Counted from the first letter of the stretch, positions 5,655 through 13,805 are shown. The stretch: DNA of 13,847 bases from an uncultured Prevotella sp. (GCA_937880835.1 CALGRN010000295.1:1-13847), one strand, 5' to 3'. The notes: a model not told the origin generated them from the sequence alone. Made by a program: numbers and translations.

Positions 5655-6757
5655 AAGTTAAAGACTTCTATTGCCTTTTGAATTCTTTCCTTAACTTTAT
5701 CTGTTGCTCCCAATCCTTCCTTTAGAGATTCTTCCGAAAATTCTTCCATTGCCATAAGCCGATCAAAAACTGAAGATATTTCTTCTTCTGACAAATTACA
5801 TAAGTTACTATAATTTTTAGATATTCCAACGAGAAGTGCATCTGCTACATTCTTAGATGACACAGTACTCTTAATCTTATTAGCAACACTCATGGTTTTA
5901 GAAAACAAATCTTGCAATTCCTTTATCTTATTTGATGTCGCATTTTTATATTCATTCATGTAATCGTTTAGAAATAATGCAAGTTTGCCTTTATATTCTG
6001 TAAACCTTTCATTAAAAGCGAAAAATCTTAATATACGCTCTTCATTATTAAATCGAGCTTTATTCACCTTCTCTGTTGTTGTGTTGGCAAATTTGAGCCA
6101 ATCTTGAGATAGAGCCAAATACTTCAACAAGCTATTAAAACTACCTTGATAGATACAATTCCTTATTTCCTGATTATATAATTTATTCCCCCCAGAGTTC
6201 AATCTATAGAAAATCTGAAACAGATATTTCATGTGTTCGGATTTCATATAATCACACCTTAATACTGTTATGGGGATTGTTACATTTTCAAGAATTTCGA
6301 AAAGATTTGTATTCTCCACTTGAATCTCAAAATTAGTTTTGCCAGATAAGCGGGGATCTACATCGTCAGTTTTAGACAATTTCCATTTATTGTTTGTGTC
6401 TAAGAACTTTACAATCGTTGTTATTCTTTGAAGTCCATCTATTACTAAACGTTTTTGCGTGCTTATATCCAAACTGATGCACATGCTTGGTATTGGTAAT
6501 TGTTTAATTAAGCTATCAACGAATAACGTTTGAGACTTATTAGACCACACTTCTCCTCTTTGGAAATCAGGGTTTAAATCGATCTGTTTTTTCTCATACA
6601 TTCGATAAATATCTGCACAAGACCGTTGTTCATTAAAGGCTACAATGTCAGATGGAGGTATCACAGACGAGGTACTGTCTTCATCTTCTTCAATAAATCT
6701 GTTTTGTAATTCTTCTATTTCAGAGATTTCTGTTGGATAACAATTATTTGTATTCAT
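5651..6757 (-). CDS. DUF262 domain protein (GmrS-like N-terminal family), stand-alone
   Basis: The product is 368 residues. After an acidic leader (11-28), the DUF262 core shows its three landmark motifs: NPDFQRGEVW (62-71), the ParB/sulfiredoxin-like nucleotide-site motif IDGLQR (106-111; the usual form is DGQQR), and RLNSGGNKLYNQEIRN (185-200). Residues 201-368 are helical. DUF262 is the N-terminal module of GmrSD-type modification-dependent restriction enzymes, where it uses NTP and precedes a DUF1524 HNH nuclease. No HNH nuclease motif is visible here, so the downstream HEPN protein may supply catalysis. The start at 6757 sits 25 nt below a full promoter (6783-6814). It is the first gene of a two-gene operon, A+T-rich like its partner. 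Family firm; role as sensor, regulator or antitoxin is inference. Confidence 0.88.
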   Translation of the reverse strand: MNTNNCYPTEISEIEELQNRFIEEDEDSTSSVIPPSDIVAFNEQRSCADIYRMYEKKQIDLNPDFQRGEVWSNKSQTLFVDSLIKQLPIPSMCISLDISTQKRLVIDGLQRITTIVKFLDTNNKWKLSKTDDVDPRLSGKTNFEIQVENTNLFEILENVTIPITVLRCDYMKSEHMKYLFQIFYRLNSGGNKLYNQEIRNCIYQGSFNSLLKYLALSQDWLKFANTTTEKVNKARFNNEERILRFFAFNERFTEYKGKLALFLNDYMNEYKNATSNKIKELQDLFSKTMSVANKIKSTVSSKNVADALLVGISKNYSNLCNLSEEEISSVFDRLMAMEEFSEESLKEGLGATDKVKERIQKAIEVFNL

Positions 6758-6782
6758 TTTATGTTGTCTTTTCTTTTAATTA

Positions 6783-6814
6783 CAAAGTTACACTATATAT
6801 TCTATACATACAAA
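6783..6814 (-). promoter_or_regulatory. Promoter of the DUF262-HEPN operon
   Basis: On the minus strand TTTG (6814-6811), 20 nt, then TAACTTTG (6790-6783). The promoter ends only 15 nt before the inferred left end of the IS remnant at 6829, so the operon's promoter survived the insertion intact or abuts it. Confidence 0.8.
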
Positions 6815-6853
6815 AAATATTTTCTTTTTTAACGTGAGTTCGGTATAAAAAAT

Positions 6854-6909
6854 GTAGGAGTGAAATCTTTTTCGTAATTTATATGTGAAAAATCACATCG
6901 TTACAAAGT
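6854..6909 (+). other. Left non-coding end of the IS remnant
   Basis: Only about 55 nt separate the left inverted repeat from the first recognisable transposase codon, too little for the roughly 40 N-terminal residues expected in the family. This indicates a deletion here. Confidence 0.4.
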
Positions 6910-7626
6910 ATGTTCGACAATGAGATAATGACTATATTAGTAGTGTTCCATACGCATCGTTCTAGAAATCTCAAATCATTCTATATAGAATATGTCTGCA
7001 TGTACATGTGCAAGGAATTACCCAACACCATTTCCTACAACTGCTTCGTATCGTAAATCATAGGTTGCATTACATATTCTTTTGTTCTCCCAAACGTGCG
7101 CATTGGGAAAGTGTACGGGAATGACTTAACGCTACTTAGATACTACCATTTAAAGAGAGAAAGACATCACAAGACAATGAAAGTATTAGTTGAAAAAGGT
7201 AAGTGCACTATGGGTTGGTGCTTCGGTTTCAAATTACATTTGATCATAAATAATAAAGGAGAAATAATACAATGGTAGTTGACACCGGTGGCATGGATGA
7301 CATAGAGCCGTTAAAGAACAAACGCTTTACTGAAAGGTTATCTTGAAAGCTCTTTACAGCCATAATACACATCGGTCAGAACCTATTTGAGATTCTATTT
7401 GTGGATGACATGCATCTCATTACAAGGGAAAAGAAAAACATGAAGAACTCACGTATGAACATCTGTGACAAGCCTATGTTCAGAAGATGTTCGTTAACAG
7501 ATATGGTTAATGATGGACTTAAAATAGTATGGAAGATTGAGCACGCAAGACACCGCTGCATAGGCAACTTTGTGACAAGTCTCATATCATGACTCATTGC
7601 TTATAATCTGATACCAAAGAAAACCG
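6910..7626 (+). pseudogene. IS982-family transposase, inactivated by stops, a frameshift and deletions
   Basis: Recognisable pieces lie in order. NEIMTILVVFHTHRSRNLK to ISYNCFV (6910-7053) ends at TAA 7054. RERHHKTMKVL, GKCTMGWCFGFKLHLIINN and KGEI (7096-7275) end at TAG 7276. Then LTP shifts to another frame that reads GGMDDIEPLKNKRFTERL, stop TGA 7344, IGQNLFEILFVDDMHLIT, REKKNMKNSRMNICDK, VNDGLKIVWKIEHARHR, stop TGA 7590, LIAYNLIPKK. These match the IS982 order (SEIMTIL, GWFFGFKLHLI, VDDREPLKN, KNMKNS, VNDELKN, IEHTRHRS, LIAYCLLPKK). The catalytic acidic residues are gone: the segment with the first Asp (DSTPLRV) is eroded, GDKGYI reads TAIIHI, and VNDELK reads VNDGLK. The copy cannot encode an active enzyme. 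Stop positions follow from reading the frames directly. Confidence 0.88.
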
Positions 7627-7820
7627 TTATGAATATAGATATTATTGATAACAAAAGCCTTATTGCATAATTTGTATATTGAACTTACATTATATATAAG
7701 TAAAGCGCAAAATATATAAGTAAAAAACAGGGATATTAACTGCTTATATATTATTGTTAAGTCCTGAATATCGGTATCAGGTTTGAAATCTCTTTGTAAA
7801 ACCATTTTTATATCTATGTA

Positions 7821-7851
7821 TTTGTATTGAAACAACGGGCAAGTACTTTTG
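7821..7851 (+). promoter_or_regulatory. Promoter of the TonB-dependent receptor operon
   Basis: TTTG (7821-7824), 19 nt, then TACTTTTG (7844-7851). This fits the Bacteroidota consensus and lies 26 nt upstream of the ATG at 7878. Confidence 0.85.
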
Positions 7852-7877
7852 CACCGTAAAAACAAAGAGTATATATA

Positions 7878-10673
7878 ATGAAAAGAAAAGTTCTTGTATT
7901 TTTGTTGCAAGTGATGACGGCTATAACCGTTACGGCAATGCCTATAACGGGAAATGTCTCTGATAAGAAGACAAAAGAGCCGCTTGTGGGAGCATCAGTA
8001 GAAGTTTTAAACACAAATGTCAAGGCGGTTGCCGACATAGATGGCAATTTCGTGATAGAGGGATTGCCTGACGGAAAGTATGATCTGATTGTCAGATATA
8101 TTTCATATAAAGATGAGAAAGTCGTGGGAGTGAATGTTTCTTCATCAGAACCGCAAGCTAAGATAAATATTTTTCTTGATTCCGATGAGGAAATGTTGCA
8201 GGAAGTATCTGTCGTTTCAACAGGTAGGAGAAATACAGAAAAGGCAATGCTTAAAATGGCAAAGAACAGTGCTTTTGTAGAAAGTAACGTTTCTGCACAG
8301 GAAATCAGCAGGACACAAGACCCGCATGTGGGAGAAGTTGTCCGTCGTGTATCGGGCGTAAGTCTTATACAAGACCGTTTTGTTATGGTCAGAGGACTTT
8401 CTCAAAGATATAATAATGTGTGGATTAACGGTGGAGCTGTGCCAAGTTCCGAAGCCGATTCAAGGTCTTTTTCTTTCGATGTTGTTCCAAGTTCTCAAAT
8501 AGACAACATAGAGATAGTAAAGACTTCTGTTCCCGAATATCCTGCTGACTATACCGGAGGGTTTATAATCATGCACACGAAAGATATCCCGGCAGAGAAC
8601 AGTGCAACGCTTAGTATCGGCGGAAACTGGAATGATGCGACCGATTTTAAGGATTTCAGCTACTCGAAAGGGTCTTCTACTGATTTCTTAGGCTTTGATG
8701 GCGGGTTGCGTACTCTTAATAATGGTATTTCATCTGTGCTTAACAGCTATGATAACGGAGGTATCAAACTGAATGATAATGGATTTAACAACGACTGGAT
8801 AGTTAAGAACAAAAAGCCTATCGGGGATTTGAAAGTATCGGCATCTCTTAATCATCGTTGGAGAATTTCAGACAGAACGTTGGGACTTATAGCAGCGTTT
8901 AACTATACAAACGAAAGCCGCAGCTATGAGAATATGCAGAATAATCTTTATGGTATATATGATGTGTCTAACGACCGTCCTAACTATCTGCGTCATTCAA
9001 TAGACGATCAGTACAATAATAATGTAAGAGCCGGTGCGATGTTCAATCTTACTTTACTTTCGAAGGACGGCAACAACAAGTATCAGTGGAAAAATATCTT
9101 CAACCAATTAGGCAGCAGCAGATATACATGGCGTGAAGGAGTAAGCGCACAAGCCAATATAGAAAATTCGGCAGAGTATTATTACAGCAGCCGTACAACA
9201 TATAACACACAATTCACGGGAAAGCATACGATGTCTGAGAATTTATTGGAATGGAATGTAGGTTATGCGTATGCAAATAGATATTTGCCTGACAGACGTC
9301 GCTATTTGAAGGATGATGCGATAGAAAGCGGTACGTTGGCTTTGACAACAGGTAATGATGTGTCACGCGAATGGACGCAGCTTGATGAACATATCTTTTC
9401 CGGTAATGTTTCATATAAACATCAGTTGGCATTCGACACATGGACTCCTACGCTGCGGTATGGTCTTTACGGAGAATACAGAACGCGCGAATATCTAACC
9501 AGAGAGTTTATTTATAACTGGAATGCTGACGAGAACACATTGCCAAAGGATTTCCGTACATACAACATTCCGGATTTATTAAGCAACACAAACAATTTCG
9601 CTCAGGACAAACTATATCTGCTTGAACAGGTTCAGATGAGAAATAACTACAAAGGCAACAATACATTAGGAGCCGGTTATATAGCAGTTTCGTTACCATT
9701 CGGCAAGTTAGGCATTTACACAGGTGTTAGATTTGAGTACAGCAATTTGGAATTGACATCCAATACGAAAGATACTGAGGTGAGTCCGTTGAAACGCAAT
9801 TACAAGCATAAAGACTTCTTCCCGTCATTCAATGCAGTTTACAAGTTCGACGATAAGAACCAATTACGCGCTTCTTACGGTCGCAGTGTAAACCGTCCGG
9901 AGTTCAGAGAAGTTTCTTCTTCGGTATTTTATGATTTCGATTTGGCATCAAGTGTGCAGGGTAACACAGAATTGGAGAACTGTTATATAAACAATTTCGA
10001 TTTACGCTATGAGTTCTATCCAAGCAGCGGAGAGCAGATTACGCTTGCAGCTTTCTACAAACATTTCACATCTCCGATAGAATGGACATACACCGTTGCA
10101 GGAGGAACAGACCTTATTTATTCTTATGAGAATGCGAAATCAGCTAATACATACGGTTTGGAGCTTGATATCCGCAAAGATCTTTCATTCATCGGTCTGC
10201 CCAATGTAAGCTGGTCATTCAATGGTTCAATTATAAAAAGCAAGGTTTATTTTGCCGAAGGAAGCATTCATGAAGATCGTCCGATGCAGGGACAATCACC
10301 TTATCTTATAAACACAGGGTTCTTCTACGCCAATCCGAAACTTGATATGAATGTATCAGTTCTTTATAACAGAATAGGAAAACGAATTGTAGGAGTGGGG
10401 CGCAATGAGAGTGCAACGGGCAATGACGACAACTCTAAGATACCTGACAGTTATGAGATGCCGAGAAATGCTATTGATATCACTGCATCTAAGAACTTCG
10501 GAAAACATTGGCAGTTAAAGGTTTATGTACGCGATTTATTAGCTGAGAAAATATCATACAAGCAGTTTGCAGAAGTGAAATATGCAAACGGAACGGAAAG
10601 AACGGTAGAAGAGGTGACACGTCAATATCGTCCCGGACGCAACTTAGGATTTGTTTTAACATATAATTTTTAA
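7878..10673 (+). CDS. TonB-dependent outer-membrane receptor with N-terminal carboxypeptidase-regulatory-like domain
   Basis: The product is 931 residues. Residues 1-20 are a Sec signal peptide. Residues 22-101 are a CarboxypepD_reg-like beta-sandwich (ITGNVSDKKTKEPLVGASVEV, then DIDGNFVIEGLPDGKYDL). A TonB-box-like EVSVVST lies at 109-115. The plug domain (about 135-236) shows VGEVVRRVSGVSLIQDRFVMVRG, RYNNVWING and IDNIEIVKTSVPEYPADYTGG. The remaining 690 residues are a 22-strand barrel ending in the terminal aromatic signal FVLTYNF. It imports a bound substrate using TonB-ExbBD energy. It is shorter than SusC proteins, and the next gene is not a SusD, so glycan import of the Sus type is not implied. 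It is followed after 32 nt by the beta-helix lipoprotein, forming one operon. The substrate is unknown; iron complex, cofactor, peptide or phosphate-containing compounds are all possible. Confidence 0.95.
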   Translation: MKRKVLVFLLQVMTAITVTAMPITGNVSDKKTKEPLVGASVEVLNTNVKAVADIDGNFVIEGLPDGKYDLIVRYISYKDEKVVGVNVSSSEPQAKINIFLDSDEEMLQEVSVVSTGRRNTEKAMLKMAKNSAFVESNVSAQEISRTQDPHVGEVVRRVSGVSLIQDRFVMVRGLSQRYNNVWINGGAVPSSEADSRSFSFDVVPSSQIDNIEIVKTSVPEYPADYTGGFIIMHTKDIPAENSATLSIGGNWNDATDFKDFSYSKGSSTDFLGFDGGLRTLNNGISSVLNSYDNGGIKLNDNGFNNDWIVKNKKPIGDLKVSASLNHRWRISDRTLGLIAAFNYTNESRSYENMQNNLYGIYDVSNDRPNYLRHSIDDQYNNNVRAGAMFNLTLLSKDGNNKYQWKNIFNQLGSSRYTWREGVSAQANIENSAEYYYSSRTTYNTQFTGKHTMSENLLEWNVGYAYANRYLPDRRRYLKDDAIESGTLALTTGNDVSREWTQLDEHIFSGNVSYKHQLAFDTWTPTLRYGLYGEYRTREYLTREFIYNWNADENTLPKDFRTYNIPDLLSNTNNFAQDKLYLLEQVQMRNNYKGNNTLGAGYIAVSLPFGKLGIYTGVRFEYSNLELTSNTKDTEVSPLKRNYKHKDFFPSFNAVYKFDDKNQLRASYGRSVNRPEFREVSSSVFYDFDLASSVQGNTELENCYINNFDLRYEFYPSSGEQITLAAFYKHFTSPIEWTYTVAGGTDLIYSYENAKSANTYGLELDIRKDLSFIGLPNVSWSFNGSIIKSKVYFAEGSIHEDRPMQGQSPYLINTGFFYANPKLDMNVSVLYNRIGKRIVGVGRNESATGNDDNSKIPDSYEMPRNAIDITASKNFGKHWQLKVYVRDLLAEKISYKQFAEVKYANGTERTVEEVTRQYRPGRNLGFVLTYNF

Positions 10674-10705
10674 ATAGATTAATTCACGTTTTATAAATTA
10701 AGAAT

Positions 10706-12241
10706 ATGAAAAAGAAGAATTTTTGGGGATACGCTGGTGTCCTATTGTTTGCAACCGTTTTAGGTTCATGTAGCAGTGATGATAATAATAACGAGATTAC
10801 TACTCCCGTTACAACATCCTACGTATGGACAATAGACGGAGGTCTTAAAGCATGCGACCATATCCAATTTACAGAAGGTAAAGAGGATAATGCCGGTTTA
10901 GACATCGGAAATGGAGATCAAGAGTTTGTTTTCACAGGTCGTCAGACTTTGAAGAAAGGTGTATATAACTTGAAAGGATGGGTATATATAGCAAATGGTG
11001 CAGAGCTTACTATCGAGCCGGGAACAGTTATCAAAGGTGATAAAGATACGAAAGCTGCTCTCATTGTTGAGCGTGGAGGAAAACTGATAGCACAAGGAAC
11101 AGAGACCGCGCCTATCGTGTTCACATCAGAACAAGCTCCCGGCAACCGCAAACCGGGCGACTGGGGAGGACTCATTCTTTGCGGAAAAGCCAAGAACAAT
11201 AAAACCGAGATGCAGATAGAGGGTGGTCCTCGTACTAAACATGGAGGACAGGATGATGCTGATAACTCCGGTGTTTTAAGCTATGTGAGAATAGAATTTG
11301 CAGGTTATCCGTTCCAGAAAGACAAAGAAATAAATGCTCTCACACTGGGTTCTGTGGGAAGCGGTACTAAGATAGACCATGTTCAGGTGTCTTACAGCAA
11401 TGATGACTCTTACGAATGGTTCGGTGGTACGGTGTCTTGCAAATACATGGTAGCATACAAAGGTTGGGATGATGACTTCGATACGGATAACGGTTACTCG
11501 GGAAAAGTGCAATTCGGATTGTCTGTAAAAGACTCTAAGATTGCCGATACATCTTTGAGTAACGGTTTCGAAAGTGACAACAGTGCCGACGGTGCGTCAT
11601 TGAATCCTTACACTACTGCTACTTTCTCAAACATCACTTTTGTAGGTCCTAAGGCAGTAGATGCTTCTTTCAAGAATTCTTCTGACTACATAACAGGCGG
11701 AAGTTTCAATCCTAACAACGGTTCAGCATTAGGAAAATTCCAGTCTGCAATGCAGATAAGAAGAAATTCAAGATTAAACTGCTATAATTCATTGGCTATC
11801 GGTTTCCCGATAGGAATTATGCTCGACAATCAGAAAGGTGACACTCAGGGAGCTGCTTCAAACGGACTTTTGAATATGAAAAACGTTTGGTTGGCAGGCA
11901 TGGATATAGTAGGTTCTGATGCAAACAAACTCTTTCAGGATGTTTTGGTTACAGGATATGACAGCAATTCTGCACCGATTATCGATGCATCAAAGCCTTC
12001 ATTCTCTTCTACTTTCTTCTTAGCTCAGAGCGGAAACAAGGCATTTGCTGATGCTTCTTCACTGCTTCTTACAAACGGTTACATGCCTTCTGCCGGAAGT
12101 CCTGTTCTTTCTGCTGCATCGTTCACTGACAATCTGTTGTCATCTTGGTTTACAAAAGTAAGCTATATCGGTGCATTCCAAGCAGGAGACAGATGGTTGG
12201 AAGGATGGACTAACTTCAATCCTGAGAATACAGTATATTGA
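10706..12241 (+). CDS. Surface lipoprotein predicted to form a right-handed beta-helix, partner of the receptor
   Basis: The product is 511 residues. The signal peptide ends with lipobox LGS-C22, followed by SSDDNNNE, an acidic stretch like the lipoprotein export signal of Bacteroidota surface lipoproteins. The mature part is rich in short beta-strand coils: LKGWVYIANGAELTIEPG and TVIKGDKDTKAALIVERGGK (89-126), APIVFTSEQAPG and DWGGLILCG (135-160), IEGGP and YVRIEFAGYPF (171-203), then IDHVQVSYSNDDSYEWFGG (223-241). An acidic loop GWDDDFDTD (253-261) could bind metal. Similar proteins in Flavobacterium and Bacteroides often follow a TonB-dependent receptor and have been mislabelled multidrug transporter in databases; there are no membrane helices here. 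Being 32 nt after the receptor and before one terminator, it probably binds or presents the same substrate. Ligand and enzymatic activity are unknown. Confidence 0.85.
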   Translation: MKKKNFWGYAGVLLFATVLGSCSSDDNNNEITTPVTTSYVWTIDGGLKACDHIQFTEGKEDNAGLDIGNGDQEFVFTGRQTLKKGVYNLKGWVYIANGAELTIEPGTVIKGDKDTKAALIVERGGKLIAQGTETAPIVFTSEQAPGNRKPGDWGGLILCGKAKNNKTEMQIEGGPRTKHGGQDDADNSGVLSYVRIEFAGYPFQKDKEINALTLGSVGSGTKIDHVQVSYSNDDSYEWFGGTVSCKYMVAYKGWDDDFDTDNGYSGKVQFGLSVKDSKIADTSLSNGFESDNSADGASLNPYTTATFSNITFVGPKAVDASFKNSSDYITGGSFNPNNGSALGKFQSAMQIRRNSRLNCYNSLAIGFPIGIMLDNQKGDTQGAASNGLLNMKNVWLAGMDIVGSDANKLFQDVLVTGYDSNSAPIIDASKPSFSSTFFLAQSGNKAFADASSLLLTNGYMPSAGSPVLSAASFTDNLLSSWFTKVSYIGAFQAGDRWLEGWTNFNPENTVY

Positions 12242-12274
12242 TACTTTCAAACATTATAAATAATAAAAACAATC

Positions 12275-12313
12275 AAATGGGATGTGCCTGACGGTGCATC
12301 CCATTTTTCTTTT
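12275..12313 (+). terminator. Intrinsic terminator of the receptor-lipoprotein operon
   Basis: AAATGGGATG (12275-12284) pairs with CATCCCATTT (12297-12306). The stem continues inward through TGCC/GGTG (two C-G and two wobble pairs) to a TGAC loop, followed by TTTTTCTTTT. On the minus strand a weaker T-run (TTTGATTGTTTTT) follows, so it may also stop the converging glycosyltransferase transcript. Confidence 0.85.
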
Positions 12314-12369
12314 ACGTGAAAACAAAATATTTTTATTGTTTACAACATATGCGTTTAAGCATAAATCAT

Positions 12370-13395
12370 TCAGACATGTCTGTCATGTCCTGTCCATTTG
12401 TTTATCCTTTTTCTTATTGCCTTGCCTATCAGGCGGAAGTTTCCGTGTGTCAGATTGCGGTAAAGCTCCTCTAACGAGCGTGCAATCTTAATCATGGGAT
12501 ATCCCCAAGCATTGGTGCGGTAAACGCTTTCTTTATATTCTACATTCTCTATAACGTATTCAGGATGCTTCAACGGGAACTCCAACTCAAAGCGTTTCAT
12601 CGTGAACATCTTTCTGAGGCGTTTCGGTATGGTATCAAGACTGCTGGTGAAATGCGTCGAATTTTCAGTGACACCCATGTTGTTTATGAGATTTTTCGTA
12701 GGCATTATGGCGAGTCCGCTGTTCAGAAGCATTGAAGCCCAGAATATACTCTCGTAAAACTCCTTTCCTGCCGCTCTGTGGTCGTAGCACATCGGTATGA
12801 AATCGTCGCGGAACTTGCGCTGCTTAACCAATGCTCGCAACTGACGCATGTTGAACTCATCATCCAAGAAAGAGTATCTGCCGTCCCACTTGTCTATCAC
12901 TCTTCGCCACGAAGCCCATCCCCATATCGAGAAAACGGAAGTGAAGAAATAATCGTAAGGCACACCTTCCGTCACCTCATCGCTGTTGAAACCGGAAATC
13001 ATTGTTATGCGCTCATCGTTCTCATATCTGTCGAGCATCTCCTTGCAGAAAGGAAAAAAAGACTGCGAAGGCACGTCGTCATCTTCGAGCACGATACATT
13101 TGTCAACTATGGAGAATGCCCATTTCTGCGAGATATATTCGGAAGGGTCGCATCCGAAGTTCTTTTCCTGATACATTTTGTGCACCTCACACTCCCAGTC
13201 GATATTCTCTACAATCTCTCTGCAAGCCATTATTCCCTGCATGTCTTTCTCGTTTCTCGCCCCGTCCTGATAGAGAAAAAGGCGCGAGGGACGCGCTTTC
13301 CTCACCTCGTCGAACACCTTGCAGAAAGGGTCGGGACGATTGAAGAAAAGCAACAGTACAGCAATGTCAGTCTTAGCCGGATGTTTCATATTCAT
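12370..13395 (-). CDS. GT-A-fold glycosyltransferase (HlpA/GnT-I-like family)
   Basis: The product is 341 residues. There is no signal peptide or membrane helix, so it is a cytoplasmic or peripheral enzyme. Residues 10-70 form a Rossmann-like start (DIAVLLLFFNRPDPFCKVFDEVRK, RLFLYQDGAR). IVLEDDDVPS (101-110) holds the metal-binding acidic motif at 104-107, which in GT-A enzymes binds the nucleotide-sugar through Mn2+ or Mg2+. SFFPFCKEMLDRY follows. SIWGWASWRRVIDKW (156-170) and KEFYESIFWASML (211-223) are further conserved blocks of this family; the last has an acidic residue that could act as base. Relatives are often annotated hemolytic protein HlpA-like and lie in capsule, LPS or protein-glycosylation loci. 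The donor and acceptor sugars are unknown. An internal ATG at 13389 (third residue) is an alternative start. It converges on the receptor operon. Confidence 0.88.
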   Translation of the reverse strand: MNMKHPAKTDIAVLLLFFNRPDPFCKVFDEVRKARPSRLFLYQDGARNEKDMQGIMACREIVENIDWECEVHKMYQEKNFGCDPSEYISQKWAFSIVDKCIVLEDDDVPSQSFFPFCKEMLDRYENDERITMISGFNSDEVTEGVPYDYFFTSVFSIWGWASWRRVIDKWDGRYSFLDDEFNMRQLRALVKQRKFRDDFIPMCYDHRAAGKEFYESIFWASMLLNSGLAIMPTKNLINNMGVTENSTHFTSSLDTIPKRLRKMFTMKRFELEFPLKHPEYVIENVEYKESVYRTNAWGYPMIKIARSLEELYRNLTHGNFRLIGKAIRKRINKWTGHDRHV

Positions 13396-13409
13396 TAGGT
13401 TTATGTGCG

Positions 13410-13417
13410 CAAAGATA
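13410..13417 (-). promoter_or_regulatory. -7 box of the glycosyltransferase gene
   Basis: TATCTTTG on the minus strand matches TAnnTTTG only 14 nt from the ATG at 13395 (20 nt from that at 13389). The short distance favours a very short leader or the second ATG as start. No exact TTTG lies at -33. Confidence 0.5.
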
Positions 13418-13646
13418 CAATTTAATTCCGAATAACATCGGAAGTAACATCATTAAATATGCAGAAAAACCGTTTGACAACACTGTCTTTTTATTTACGA
13501 TAATCAATAATATAGCGTGAGTTCTACGAATTATACCCTTTGTTTATCATAAAACAATCATAACACACGCAGATTATCTTAAATACTGACATACAAGGAT
13601 ATACGGACACGCACAGGGCGCATTTCCACGAGCAATCAAAATGTAG
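13418..13646. other. Gene-free stretch upstream of the glycosyltransferase gene
   Basis: No ORF with a family signature, no tRNA and no convincing complete promoter was found. CGTGAGTTC at 13516-13524 equals part of the IS982 remnant's left end, but no transposase remains follow it. Confidence 0.4.
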
Positions 13647-13667
13647 GGACAGACCGCGTGTCTGTCC
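13647..13667. repeat. Short palindrome, REP-like
   Basis: GGACAGAC (13647-13654) and GTCTGTCC (13660-13667) form a perfect 8-bp stem with loop CGCGT. It is G+C-rich inside an A+T-rich spacer and has no T-tract, so it looks like a dispersed intergenic palindrome rather than a terminator. Confidence 0.55.
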
Positions 13668-13805
13668 GAAAATTGCATGTATAAAATAATATTCCTTATC
13701 TCAAAAACTACTATCATTTTGTGCGAATTGATAATAAGTATAGCCTGAACAATTATATTTAAAGTTCCCCGAACAAATTTCATAGGATTCATGTTAAATA
13801 ATCTC

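Larger units (their letters stand above)
6829..7693 (+). mobile_element. Degenerate IS982-family insertion sequence
   Basis: The decayed transposase (6910-7626) is enclosed by imperfect terminal inverted repeats: the left 26 nt (6829-6854, starting TTAACGTGAGTTCGG) match the reverse complement of the right 26 nt (7668-7693) at 18 positions, mostly with transition differences. The span of about 865 bp is slightly short for the family (about 1 kb), consistent with internal deletion. No clear target-site duplication was found. The element separates the DUF262-HEPN operon from the TonB-dependent receptor operon. The exact ends are inferred from the inverted match and are less certain than the family. 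Confidence 0.7.

Noticed and set aside
7446..7454. AACTCACGT, exact inverted match to the IS left end, as the right end
   Set aside because: It is inside the conserved transposase coding region (KNSRMN), so it cannot be the end; the match at 7668-7693 is longer and correctly placed.
7878..12241. SusC/SusD glycan-utilisation pair
   Set aside because: The receptor is shorter than SusC proteins and the second protein is a beta-strand-rich lipoprotein, not a helical TPR-type SusD; no glycoside hydrolases are nearby.
12778..13398. 206-residue plus-strand ORF opposite the glycosyltransferase gene
   Set aside because: It is the antisense of a clear glycosyltransferase, with no family signature of its own and no promoter or ribosome-binding site.
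13516..13524. CGTGAGTTC as another IS982 end
   Set aside because: Only 9 nt match and there are no transposase remains on either side; chance is a sufficient explanation.
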